Assembly (NCBI GenBank): GCA_903922535.1
Contig: CAIXUF010000692.1
Coordinates: forward strand, 1-25,027
Direction: 5' to 3'
DNA length: 25,027 nt
Source: Candidatus Hydrogenedentota bacterium
GTDB taxonomy: Bacteria > Hydrogenedentota > Hydrogenedentia > Hydrogenedentiales > CAITNO01
This document shows positions 7,455 to 15,483 of this stretch, piece after piece. Position numbers and translations under genes: made by a program. The notes beneath the pieces were generated by a model. The model was not told where the DNA came from. It was given only the letters and a program-made list of their open reading frames with translations, and did not search any database. Numbering within the stretch: the stretch's first letter is position 1; the number at the start of each line of letters is the position of its first letter.

Positions 7455-8491
7455 GCGCCGCTCCTGAATCCGTGCACAAAGTCCACCAGCGCGCGAACGT
7501 TCTCCACCGGCGTTGGGGGCGTGATTCCGTGCCCAAGATTGAAGATGTACCCCGGCTGTCCGGCGTTCTCGGCGAGGATGCGGCCGGCCTTTTCCAGCAT
7601 GATTTCTTTGGAACCCAGCAGCGTGATCGGATCAAGGTTGCCCTGATAGGCCTTGGGTCCGCGGCCCGCGTATTGTTTTCGCGTTGCCGCAAGATCCACG
7701 CGCCAGTCCACGGCCAGCACGTCCACCGGCAGCTCGATGTTCTGCGGGATGAAGGCCCCGGCGTCTTTGCTGAAGAGGATCAACGGTTTGCCGCGGCCGC
7801 GCAGTTCCTCGAAGATGCGCCGCACGTAGGGTAGCGAGAATTCCCGGTAGTCCATGGGGGAGAGGGCGTCCGCCCAGGAGTCGAAGAGCTGCACCGCGTC
7901 CGCCCCGGCGTCCAACTGCATCCGCAGATAGCGGATGAGCGCCGTGGTGAGCTTGCCCATCAACGAGTGCAATGCGGATGGGTCGGTGTTCATCATCTGC
8001 TTGACCACGGCGTAGTCGCGCGAGCCCATGCCCTCGACGCCGTAGCAGGCCATGGTCCAGGGCGCGCCGGCAAAGCCGATTAGCGCCTTGTCCGCGGGCA
8101 GTTCGCGGCGCACGATGCCCAGCGCGTCCTTGAGGAAGGCGGTGGTCACCTCGAAGTCGGGGTCCTTCAACCGCTCAATGTCCTCGCGGGACCGGATCTG
8201 CGGGGACAGGCGCGGGCCCTTTCCCTCCAGAAACTCCACGCCGATGCCCATCGGCTGGAAGGGGATCAAGATGTCGGAGAAGATGATCGCGGCGTCAAAG
8301 CCGAACTCGCGCACCGGTTGCAGCGTCACTTCCGCGGCCAGTTCGGCCGTGTGGCACATGGTGAGGAAATCATGCTTGGCGCGGACTTCCTGGTAGGCCG
8401 GCAGATAGCGTCCTGCCTGGCGCATGATCCAAACAGGCACATGGTCTGCCGGCTGTCCCTGGCACGCGCGAAGAAAGTGTGACTGGCTCAT
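7451..8491 (-). CDS. hemE: uroporphyrinogen decarboxylase
   Basis: 346 aa, the family's usual size. It removes four acetate carboxyls from uroporphyrinogen III to give coproporphyrinogen III in the cytoplasm. The N-terminal signature PVWIMRQAGRYLPAY (19-33) is intact, with the substrate-binding Arg residues. FSDIL near residues 70-74 carries the conserved Asp, and GFAGAPWTMA, QLFDSWAD and the C-terminal NLGHGI motif follow. The gene lies 18 nt after hemL and overlaps hemN by 4 nt. Confidence 0.97.
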   Translation of the reverse strand: MSQSHFLRACQGQPADHVPVWIMRQAGRYLPAYQEVRAKHDFLTMCHTAELAAEVTLQPVREFGFDAAIIFSDILIPFQPMGIGVEFLEGKGPRLSPQIRSREDIERLKDPDFEVTTAFLKDALGIVRRELPADKALIGFAGAPWTMACYGVEGMGSRDYAVVKQMMNTDPSALHSLMGKLTTALIRYLRMQLDAGADAVQLFDSWADALSPMDYREFSLPYVRRIFEELRGRGKPLILFSKDAGAFIPQNIELPVDVLAVDWRVDLAATRKQYAGRGPKAYQGNLDPITLLGSKEIMLEKAGRILAENAGQPGYIFNLGHGITPPTPVENVRALVDFVHGFRSGA

Positions 8492-8509
8492 GAGACTCCG
8501 TTCCGGTTT

Positions 8510-9802
8510 CTATGAATAGCACTCTTTGATGGATTCGAGAATGGTGGCAACGGCACCGTCCACGTCCGCATCGGTCATGGCCGCGCTCAGGAAGCCGACC
8601 TCGTAGCCGGAGGGCGCGAAGTAGATGCCCTTCTCCAGCAGTTTGCGGTGGAGTGTGGCGTATCGCGCAATGCCCGGCTTGCCAATGCCTGCCGCCGTCT
8701 TCGGCAAGGCGTCGCTGTCGAAGCTGAACCAAAACAGTGCGCCTGTCTGAATGTACTGCACCGGAAGACCGGCCGCCGCCAAACCGTTTTCAATGCCCTG
8801 CTTGAAGCGTTGTGCGACTGCATGCAGCCGGTCCCAGCCGCCCTGTTCAAACAGCACCTCCAGCGTGGCCAGCCCGGCGGTCATCGCCACGGGGTTGCCC
8901 GAAAGCGTGCCCGCCTGATACACCGGGCCGTCGGGCGCAAGCTGGTCCATGATTTCGGCCCGCGCGGCCAGGGCCGCCGCCGGGAACCCGCCGCCGATGA
9001 CCTTGCCCAGCGTGACGATGTCTGGCTCCACGCCGTAATGCTGGAAGGCAAACGCGGGCTGCACGCGCAGCCCGACTAGCACCTCGTCGAGCAGCAGCAG
9101 CGCGCCGTGCTCTCGGGTAATCTCGCGCAGGAACGCCACGAACTCGGGCCTCTGGTACAGCAGGCCGTTGTTGGCCGGTATGGTTTCCATCGCCACGGCG
9201 GCGATCTTGTCGCCGTGCGTTTCAAATACCGCCTCGACGGCGGCTTCATCGTCGAGCGGCGCAACCAGCGTGGTGGCCGCGATTTCCTTGGGAACCCCGG
9301 CCGAACTGGACCTGCCGAATGTGACGAGTCCGCTGCCCGCATTGACCAGCATCGAATCAAGATGGCCGTGATAGCAGCCGTCAAACTTGAGGATGTAGGG
9401 CCGTTTCGTCACACCGCGGGCCAGCCGGACCGCCGTCATGACGGCCTCGGTGCCCGAATTCACGAAACGGACCTTTTCGGCGAAGCCTACCCGCTCCAGC
9501 ACCTTTCGGGCCAGCAGCGTTTCGGAGCGATGCGGAGCGCCGAAGGTCCAGCCGTCCGCCAGCACCTTCTCGATGCTCTGCCGGACATAAGGATGGGCAT
9601 GGCCCAGCACCAGCGGTCCCCAGGAACAGCAAAAATCGAGGAAACGGTTGCCATCCCAGTCCTCCAGATAGGCACCCTCGCCACGCCGGAAGGTGATCGG
9701 CGTGCCGCCGACCGACTTGAACGCGCGCACCGGCGAACTCACGCCGCCGGGCATGACCTCCAGCGCTTCCTTGAAAAGCTGCTCCGACTGTCTCGTCTCC
9801 AT
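8510..9802 (-). CDS. hemL: glutamate-1-semialdehyde 2,1-aminomutase
   Basis: 430 aa, a class-III PLP aminotransferase of normal length. It converts glutamate-1-semialdehyde to 5-aminolevulinate, the second step of the C5 pathway. The N-terminal PGGVSSPVRAFKSVGG is diagnostic for HemL over other class-III enzymes. NSGTEAVM (115-122), DGCYHGH (141-147) and LLLLDEVLVGLRV (236-246) form the cofactor site. K267 in TLGKVIGGG is the PLP lysine. It sits 12 nt downstream of hemB in the operon, and together with hemA shows that this organism makes ALA from glutamyl-tRNA. Confidence 0.96.
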   Translation of the reverse strand: METRQSEQLFKEALEVMPGGVSSPVRAFKSVGGTPITFRRGEGAYLEDWDGNRFLDFCCSWGPLVLGHAHPYVRQSIEKVLADGWTFGAPHRSETLLARKVLERVGFAEKVRFVNSGTEAVMTAVRLARGVTKRPYILKFDGCYHGHLDSMLVNAGSGLVTFGRSSSAGVPKEIAATTLVAPLDDEAAVEAVFETHGDKIAAVAMETIPANNGLLYQRPEFVAFLREITREHGALLLLDEVLVGLRVQPAFAFQHYGVEPDIVTLGKVIGGGFPAAALAARAEIMDQLAPDGPVYQAGTLSGNPVAMTAGLATLEVLFEQGGWDRLHAVAQRFKQGIENGLAAAGLPVQYIQTGALFWFSFDSDALPKTAAGIGKPGIARYATLHRKLLEKGIYFAPSGYEVGFLSAAMTDADVDGAVATILESIKECYS

Positions 9803-9814
9803 GTCCGCTCCCGT

Positions 9815-10798
9815 CTATATCCAGTTTTCTGCATGCAGTTGGCGGGTAAAGTAACTCAGGATGATCTCGGCGCCGGCCCGCGTGATGGCGGTCAGCGATT
9901 CGAGCGCCAGCGCCTGCAAATCCCCGGCCCCGGCTTTGGCCGCAAAGGCGATGCAGGCATACTCGCCGCTGACCTGGTAGGCGGCCAGCGGCTGGGTGAC
10001 CCGGTGTTTGAGTTCGGCGATAATGTCGAGGTAGGGCAGCGCGGGCTTGACCATGATGATGTCCGCGCCTTCGGCCGCGTCCTGCAATGCCTCCAAAAGG
10101 GCCTCTCTGGCGTTGCGCATGTCCATCTGGTGGCTTTTGCGGTCGCCCGAGGACGGGGCCGAATGCGCGGCCTCGCGGAAGGGGCCGTAGAAGGCCGAGG
10201 CGTATTTCACCGCATAGCTCATGATGGGCGTGTTCTGCAGGCCCGCCGTGTCCAGTGCCTGACGGATCGCCCGCACACGGCCGTCCATCCTGTCCGAGGG
10301 CGCGATCATGTCGGCGCCGGCCTGGGCGTAGTCCACGGCCGCCTGCGCGAGGATTGCGTTGGTCTCATCGTTCAGGATTTCGCCGTCGGGCGACACCAGG
10401 CCGCAATGGCCGCTGGTTGTGTAGGCGCACAGGCACAGGTCGGGAACGACGTTGATATCTTTACCAAAGGCTTTCTTGAGTTCACGCAGGGCGCGGCAAA
10501 CAAGCGAGCCATCCCCGCTGACACCGGAAGCGTGTTCATCCTTTGCTTCCGGAAGGCCGAACAGAATGTGGTTGCGGATGCCCAGTTCCAAGTCCGAACC
10601 GACCTGCTTCACCAGCTCATCCACAGAATTGCGGCGGATGCCGGGCAGGGTCGTAATCTCCTGGACCTGTCCCGTGCCCTCCACGACAAAATGCGGCTGG
10701 ATGAGCTTCTGCTTCTTGATGGCGGTTTCGGCCACCAGATCGCGCAGAATGGGGGTCATCCGCAGGCGTCGTGGGCGAATCGTCGGAAACTCTTGCAT
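9815..10798 (-). CDS. hemB: porphobilinogen synthase (delta-aminolevulinate dehydratase)
   Basis: 327 aa, normal for ALAD. It condenses two 5-aminolevulinates into porphobilinogen. The catalytic Schiff-base lysines are visible as K198 (SYAVKYASAFYGPFREA) and K251 (IIMVKPALPYLD). The segment DLCLCAYTTSGHCG gives C122, C124 and C132, the three-cysteine set of the zinc-dependent class. It starts 1 nt from the end of hemD and is followed 12 nt later by hemL. Confidence 0.96.
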   Translation of the reverse strand: MQEFPTIRPRRLRMTPILRDLVAETAIKKQKLIQPHFVVEGTGQVQEITTLPGIRRNSVDELVKQVGSDLELGIRNHILFGLPEAKDEHASGVSGDGSLVCRALRELKKAFGKDINVVPDLCLCAYTTSGHCGLVSPDGEILNDETNAILAQAAVDYAQAGADMIAPSDRMDGRVRAIRQALDTAGLQNTPIMSYAVKYASAFYGPFREAAHSAPSSGDRKSHQMDMRNAREALLEALQDAAEGADIIMVKPALPYLDIIAELKHRVTQPLAAYQVSGEYACIAFAAKAGAGDLQALALESLTAITRAGAEIILSYFTRQLHAENWI

Positions 10799-10799
10799 G

Positions 10800-11549
10800 T
10801 CAGCATCCCTCCGGTTTGGATGAATTATTCAGAATAGAACGTACCGAGTCCAGCAAACCTTCCCGGCAGGCCTTCTGGGCGACCACCACGTTCATGTGTC
10901 CCGCCGTCCTTAGCGCCGCCGCCGTGGTCGGGCCGATGACAATGGCCGTGGCCTTTTCGGGCAGGGCATGAAGCCGCACAAAATGTTTCACGCCGGACGG
11001 GCTCATGAAGACAAACAGGTCGGAATCGCAGAAGGTTAGTGTCTGCGCGGTGTCCGCGTCAAGCGGATCCGTCCGATAGAGCACCAATTGCGTGACGGGA
11101 ATGCCTGCGGCAATCAGGCGCTCCGCAAGGTCGCTGCCCATCTTTTCGGGACGCGGCAGCAGTACGGACGGGTGTTCCCGCCCATGGCGGGCAATGAACT
11201 CCTCCGCCAGCGCCGCCCCCGTGTGCTCCTCCGACACGAGGCTCACCGCATAACCCATCCGTTCCACAAATTCGGCCGTGTTCGGTCCGACGCAGGCGAT
11301 GCGGGGCACAAAAGTACTGGGGGACGGCGTCAGATGTCCCAAAAAGATTGAGGCGGCGTTCGCGCTCGTGAAGACAACCCAGTCGAATTCGTGCAGTCGC
11401 GCGAAGATGCCGTCAAGCACTTCGGAAGGACAGACTTGGAGGATTGTGCTGACCGGCACCGCATGGAACTCCACCGGCAGTTCGGCCAAAGCCGACTCCG
11501 TTTCCGCGGCGCCATTTGCGATGGTGGCAGTGAAGAGCCTTCGTTGCAT
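10800..11549 (-). CDS. hemD: uroporphyrinogen-III synthase
   Basis: 249 aa, typical length. It closes hydroxymethylbilane with inversion of ring D. The family is poorly conserved in sequence, but the recognisable pieces are present: DWVVFTSANAASIF (about 56-69), PRIACVGPNTAEFV (about 82-95), and the C-terminal segments FMSPSGVKHFV and AIVIGPTTAAAL. Its place between hemC (12 nt upstream) and hemB (1 nt downstream) makes the assignment firm. ATG 11549 gives the expected MQRRLFTAT start of the first Rossmann-like lobe. Confidence 0.9.
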   Translation of the reverse strand: MQRRLFTATIANGAAETESALAELPVEFHAVPVSTILQVCPSEVLDGIFARLHEFDWVVFTSANAASIFLGHLTPSPSTFVPRIACVGPNTAEFVERMGYAVSLVSEEHTGAALAEEFIARHGREHPSVLLPRPEKMGSDLAERLIAAGIPVTQLVLYRTDPLDADTAQTLTFCDSDLFVFMSPSGVKHFVRLHALPEKATAIVIGPTTAAALRTAGHMNVVVAQKACREGLLDSVRSILNNSSKPEGC

Positions 11550-11561
11550 GGCTGTTCGGGC

Positions 11562-12488
11562 TCAGTCTTTTTGGGCTGCCGTCAGGGCATTGATGACCCG
11601 CTCTGCGGCTTCCGCCGGGGTGTCCCCCGTCGCTTCGGCGCGCACATAGACCGGTGTGTCATGAAGTTGCCACGCATCCGGTCCCAGAATCGCCCGGACG
11701 TGCAGCGCGCCGTCCCGGTGTTGCGCGCGGATGCCAAGGGGCATGCCGCAGCCGCCGCCCAGCAGTTCCAGCGCCCTGCGCTCGGTATCCACTTCGGCTT
11801 CTGTGCCCCTGTCGTGCAGTGCTCCCAGAAGTTCCACCAGTTCTTGGTCGTCTTCGCGGGTCTGCAAAGCCAGCGCGCCCTGGCCCGGTGCCGGGAGCAT
11901 GTCGTCAAAGTCCAGCACCAGGGCCCGGTATCCCGCCGCTTCGATGCTCAGCCGCCGGTATCCCGCCGCCGCGATAAGAATGGCGTCATACTGTCCCGCG
12001 ACCAGCTTGGCGATGCGGGTGGGCACATTTCCGCGGAGTTCTTTGATGGTGGCGTCGGGCTGCATGGCTTTTATCTGAAGTGCCCGCCGTTTGGAGCTTG
12101 TTCCGATGGCTGGGTTTGGCGGCAGTAGCCGGGGATCGGCCTCGTTTACCACCCCGTCCCGGACGAGCAGCAGGTCGTTGGCCTTCTCGCGCGGCGGGAT
12201 GGCCGCGATGGTCAGCCCCTTGGGGCTCTCCGTGGGGAGATCCTTCAGGCTGTGCACGGCCAAGTCGATGCGTCCCTCCAGCAGGGCCTCTTCGAGTTCC
12301 TTGGTGAAGAAGCCCTTGCCCTCCACCATGTGCAGCGGCACATCCTGGATGCGGTCGCCTTCGGTCTTGATGATGACGGTCTCGACCGGCACGCCCGCGA
12401 TGCGGGCCACCATGTCGGCAATCATGCCGGTCTGGGTCCGGGCCAGTTCGCTGCCCCGGGTTCCAATAATAATCTTCTCTTTTTTCAT
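11562..12488 (-). CDS. hemC: hydroxymethylbilane synthase (porphobilinogen deaminase)
   Basis: 308 aa from ATG 12488. The open frame runs further upstream, but the family N-terminus (IIIGTRGSELARTQT) begins here and the ATG overlaps the hemA stop by 4 nt. The enzyme polymerises four porphobilinogens on a dipyrromethane cofactor. The cofactor cysteine is C247 in LLGGGCGMPLG. HSLKDLPT (79-86) carries the catalytic Asp, and ELRGNVPTR (150-158) the substrate-binding Arg residues. PAPGQGALALQ is also typical. All three domains are complete. Confidence 0.96.
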   Translation of the reverse strand: MKKEKIIIGTRGSELARTQTGMIADMVARIAGVPVETVIIKTEGDRIQDVPLHMVEGKGFFTKELEEALLEGRIDLAVHSLKDLPTESPKGLTIAAIPPREKANDLLLVRDGVVNEADPRLLPPNPAIGTSSKRRALQIKAMQPDATIKELRGNVPTRIAKLVAGQYDAILIAAAGYRRLSIEAAGYRALVLDFDDMLPAPGQGALALQTREDDQELVELLGALHDRGTEAEVDTERRALELLGGGCGMPLGIRAQHRDGALHVRAILGPDAWQLHDTPVYVRAEATGDTPAEAAERVINALTAAQKD

Positions 12489-13819
12489 TGGCGGGCCCGT
12501 TCCACGCCCACCCCGTCCAGGTAGGAACTGACCGCTTTCATGCAGCACTTGCGGGCAACCTGCTTGATGCCGTCCGCATGCACGACCGCCCAGCGTTTGG
12601 CCAGGACACGCACCCATGCGTTCAGCACCTCTTTCTCGCCGTAATCCAGATGGGGCAGCTCCTTTTCGAGCAGCTTGTGCAGCATTTCCAGCCCCTCGCG
12701 CTCATAGCGTTCCCGTATCGCGCCGATGGCCGGGTTGATGCCCCTCACCTTCCACCGGTCGATGATGGTCTGCGCCCCGGCGGCAAGGATGGCCTGGGCC
12801 TCGCTGACGGACTGGCTGCGGTTGTTCTGGTGCTTGCGCGCCTGCTTTTGCAGCGAATCCATGTTGATCAGCGTGATGCCCTCCAACTGGCCCGCGGCGG
12901 GATCCACATCGGGTGGGATGGCGAGATCAATCACCAGCTTGTCGTGGTGCCCGTGGTCTGTGAAGAACGACGTGCCGAAGAGGTAATGGGGCGCCGAAGT
13001 GGCCGTGGCAAGCACATCGAAGTGGGGGCGGTCGGCGAAAAACGCCTCCAGCGACATGGAGCTTCCGCCAAAGCGTTCCACGAGCTCGTCGCTGCGCTCC
13101 TTGGTCCGGTTTACAAAAACCAGTTTGACGTTGGGCGTTTCGGCCAGGAAAGTGCCCACCTGCTCGATCATTTTGCCCGCGCCCACCATTACGGCGGTCA
13201 CATGCTTGTGCTTTTGGCAGAATTCCGCCGTCCGACTTTCGGCCAATGATGCGACGGACAGCTTGCCTTCGCTCAGGGAGGTGTTCGTGTACACCCGCTT
13301 GACGACGGTCAGTATCTGCTCGTACAGGAAATGGATCTTTGGTCCCGAGAGCCCCAGGGACTTGGCCCGGATGAACGACTGCTTGAATTGGCCCAGAATC
13401 TGGCGCTCGCCGACCACCATGGAATCGAGCGAACTCGCCACCAGAAGCAGGTGATCCAGGGCATGCCTGCCCTGCAACTGTATCCATTGCTCCTCCGGCG
13501 GGACGTCCTGGCGCGGATCGCCGGCGATGAACCATGCGCGCAGCACTTTCAGCAGCACTGCCGGTCCCCGGCGGGAAATGATGATAAAACTTGCGCGGTT
13601 GCAGGTGGAAATGTACACAAGTTCTTCCGCGTCAAGCACGTCCCGCAGTTCACTCAGCCGTTCCTGCTGCAGGGACTCCGGGATCACCAGACTTGAGAGT
13701 TGATCCATCGAATCGGCGGATTTGTGGGTCACGCCGAGTATTATCAGTTCATCCAGACCGCTCTTGGACGACATGCATTCTGCGATGTTGCCGCGTCCAG
13801 CCTGTTCATGTTCAGTCAT
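12485..13819 (-). CDS. hemA: glutamyl-tRNA reductase
   Basis: 444 aa from ATG 13819, which has AAAGGA 8 nt upstream; the open frame extends further without homologous sequence. A second start at 13774 (MSSKSGLDEL) is possible. The enzyme reduces glutamyl-tRNA(Glu) to glutamate-1-semialdehyde with NADPH and is usually the controlled entry step of the C5 pathway. ILGVTHKSA (27-35) and the catalytic C73 in STCNRASF are diagnostic. The NADPH motif VMVGAGKM lies in the second domain and a long helical dimerisation tail follows. It is the first gene of the nine-gene heme operon, preceded by a 312-nt leader region. Confidence 0.96.
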   Translation of the reverse strand: MTEHEQAGRGNIAECMSSKSGLDELIILGVTHKSADSMDQLSSLVIPESLQQERLSELRDVLDAEELVYISTCNRASFIIISRRGPAVLLKVLRAWFIAGDPRQDVPPEEQWIQLQGRHALDHLLLVASSLDSMVVGERQILGQFKQSFIRAKSLGLSGPKIHFLYEQILTVVKRVYTNTSLSEGKLSVASLAESRTAEFCQKHKHVTAVMVGAGKMIEQVGTFLAETPNVKLVFVNRTKERSDELVERFGGSSMSLEAFFADRPHFDVLATATSAPHYLFGTSFFTDHGHHDKLVIDLAIPPDVDPAAGQLEGITLINMDSLQKQARKHQNNRSQSVSEAQAILAAGAQTIIDRWKVRGINPAIGAIRERYEREGLEMLHKLLEKELPHLDYGEKEVLNAWVRVLAKRWAVVHADGIKQVARKCCMKAVSSYLDGVGVERARQ

Positions 13820-14131
13820 TAAACCAGTCCTTTCAGGTCGACTTTTGCCCGTGTTTACGGGACCTGTCCTTATCCATTTCCCACAACATTGTGCGGCAGA
13901 ACTGCGTTTGCATGCCGCGTTGAAGGACGGACCCACGATGCGCCTCATGCGGTTGTCCGGGGCGACAACTCCCTTGGCGCGTGGGTCTGAACCGTTCTTG
14001 GGTGCCTTCGAGGTCATCTGGGGAGGACAGGCGGTCCTAACCTTGCTCTTTGGCCGGACAAAACGGCCAAAACCGCCTGAAGGACCTGTGAGCCTGCCCA
14101 ATTCCCGGAAGAGGTGCCCGGAAACGGTTCT
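13820..14131. other. 312-nt gap upstream of hemA, probable leader or promoter region
   Basis: No gene is supported here. It holds two inverted repeats: a perfect 8-bp one at 14049-14071, and a short hairpin CCCGT/ACGGG at 13848-13861 about 30 nt before hemA. Either could act in control of the heme operon. I see no convincing sigma-70 hexamer pair, so the operon could also be read through from the gene at 14132-14455. Confidence 0.4.
14049..14071. repeat. perfect 8-bp inverted repeat upstream of hemA
   Basis: TTTGGCCG (14049-14056) and CGGCCAAA (14064-14071) are exact reverse complements with a 7-nt A-rich loop. It lies 230 nt before the hemA start and about 60 nt after the stop of the minus-strand membrane gene. 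No U-tract follows on either strand, so it may be a protein-binding site or a weak, factor-assisted terminator. Confidence 0.5.
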
Positions 14132-14455
14132 CTAGGACAGGGGCGGGCCGCGCAGGAGACACGGCGACCTGAAGAAATCGGTGAGGGGGGGCTGGGGGGG
14201 AAGTAGGACCATCCCTCGGACGGTCGTCAGCGCCAGGGCGCAGATCGCCATGGCGAAAGCGGTGAATAGTGTGAATAACAGGACGCGAAACGGACCGCTG
14301 TCGTCCTTCTCGGAAAGGTGGTGCCGCCACATCTGGGGAGCCACCCCGTGCAGCGCCGCAATAACCGTATAGCCGCAGACTACCCACACCATCGCCTTAT
14401 AGGCTATAGTGCCTTGTCTGCGTCGTCGCGATTTGCTTGTTTCCCAAAGTCGCAT
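14132..14455 (-). CDS. small two-helix membrane protein of unknown function
   Basis: 107 aa. An arginine-rich N-terminus (SKSRRRRQG) is followed by two hydrophobic helices, about residues 21-40 (AMVWVVCGYTVIAALHGVA) and 56-79 (FRVLLFTLFTAFAMAICALA). A hydrophilic loop HHLSEKDDSG lies between them and a proline-rich tail follows. Codons end mostly in G or C, like the surrounding genes, which supports real coding. The ribosome binding site is weak. It is transcribed in the same direction as hemA and sits 312 nt upstream, divergent from the porin-cytochrome operon. No family recognised; it does not resemble HemX/CcsB-type heme proteins, which are longer. Confidence 0.55.
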   Translation of the reverse strand: MRLWETSKSRRRRQGTIAYKAMVWVVCGYTVIAALHGVAPQMWRHHLSEKDDSGPFRVLLFTLFTAFAMAICALALTTVRGMVLLPPQPPLTDFFRSPCLLRGPPLS

Positions 14456-14529
14456 AAGTTACTGGTTTCTATTCCGTTGTCGAAATTATAACAGCATACG
14501 TAAGCTTGACCATCAGGGTTTTCCCCGGA

Positions 14530-14558
14530 TTGTTTCTGTAAACAAACTTCTGTATCGT
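14530..14558 (+). promoter_or_regulatory. candidate promoter with overlapping inverted repeat before the porin-cytochrome operon
   Basis: TTGTTT (14530-14535) and TATCGT (14553-14558) lie 17 nt apart and could be -35 and -10 elements. The -35 is also the left arm of TTGTTT-N4-AAACAA (14530-14545), a perfect 6-bp inverted repeat resembling a CRP/FNR-family operator in geometry but not in exact consensus. It lies about 100 nt upstream of the first cytochrome start. Confidence 0.35.
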
Positions 14559-14656
14559 ATTATTCGCGTGTTTGGGAATTTCTTCTGTCACTGCGAGGTT
14601 CCGTAGTAAACTGAAGTCCTGCGTCTTGGAATTTGACCGCAGGGAGGGTAGAACCT

Positions 14657-15442
14657 GTGACGCATCCTGTCCGGATATGCATGAAAAAAGGGTGTACAGC
14701 CCCGTTTTCGGTTCTGTGCTGCCTTGCCGCAGTCGTTGCCGTGGCGGTGCTGGGTTGCCAGGGACCGGGTTACGTTGGCACAGACACCTGCCTGACTTGC
14801 CATAATGGCAAGCTGGCGGCGGACAAACGGGAATACCTGGAAAGCCATCATTCCTTTTTTGAAAAGGGCTGTGAGGAGTGCCACGGTCCCGGTTCGCTTC
14901 ATGTTGCCAACGGGGGGCGGTATGGTCTATTTATAAACGTGTCGGATGCGGCGGTGTGCGCCCGGTGCCACGCGGGCGAGGTCAGCGGGTTCAAGGACAG
15001 CGTTCACGCCCAGCAGGACGTTCTCGGCTGCTTCGACTGCCACGACCCGCATTCCAGGCAGGAAACGGTGCGTCCCTTCACGGACAATGAGCTTTGCCTG
15101 CAGTGCCATGCGTATCAGGGCTTTGGAACCGAAGCGGACATTGAGGCGCACACGTTCCATTCCTATGATCCCACGGGAACAGGGGCAAGCCGGTGTGTGC
15201 TGTGTCACATGGCGCCCGGTCAGCGCGCGGACCAGGATGCGGGCCCGCACTTCCATTCCATGACGCCGGTTCAGCCGATCGAGTCCAATCTGGCGGGAAC
15301 CACGCCTGCGCCGCCGAACTCCTGTGCCGGCATCACGGGCTGCCATGACGGGACGGTGATCACCGCGCCGGTCTACAACGTGGACAATCCCGCTGACAAC
15401 AACCAACTGCAAATCATTTTCGACGCCCGCTACGGCAAATAA
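14657..15442 (+). CDS. multiheme c-type cytochrome lipoprotein (6-7 hemes), first gene of a porin-cytochrome cluster
   Basis: 261 aa from GTG 14657, chosen because AGGGAGGG (14641-14648) lies 8 nt upstream; ATG 14681 is in frame but has no good ribosome site. The signal peptide ends in a lipobox VLGC (Cys34), so the protein is probably lipid-anchored. Six CXXCH motifs are present (CLTCH, CEECH, CARCH, CFDCH, CLQCH, CVLCH), plus a possible atypical CX5CH (CAGITGCH) near the C-terminus. The CEECHGPGS and CFDCHDPHS contexts are like those in MtrA/DmsE-type and other outer-membrane electron-transfer cytochromes. It lies 41 nt before a beta-barrel gene, which suggests it is the periplasmic-side or barrel-embedded electron carrier; that placement is inference. 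Confidence 0.85.
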   Translation: MTHPVRICMKKGCTAPFSVLCCLAAVVAVAVLGCQGPGYVGTDTCLTCHNGKLAADKREYLESHHSFFEKGCEECHGPGSLHVANGGRYGLFINVSDAAVCARCHAGEVSGFKDSVHAQQDVLGCFDCHDPHSRQETVRPFTDNELCLQCHAYQGFGTEADIEAHTFHSYDPTGTGASRCVLCHMAPGQRADQDAGPHFHSMTPVQPIESNLAGTTPAPPNSCAGITGCHDGTVITAPVYNVDNPADNNQLQIIFDARYGK

Positions 15443-15483
15443 CGGGCATGAATGACCGTCTAGGACAGGATGGAGGAACGAGC

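Noticed and set aside
9107..10837. 576-codon plus-strand open frame opposite hemL/hemB/hemD
   Set aside because: Shadow of strong hem genes; no plausible ribosome site or protein-like composition.
12489..12617. Upstream extension of hemC to 12617
   Set aside because: The extension overlaps hemA by over 100 nt and adds Gly/Arg-rich sequence. The family N-terminus begins at ATG 12488, which overlaps the hemA stop by 4 nt.
13820..14101. Upstream extension of hemA to 14101
   Set aside because: Adds over 90 residues with no GluTR homology; ATG 13819 has a good ribosome site and gives normal length.
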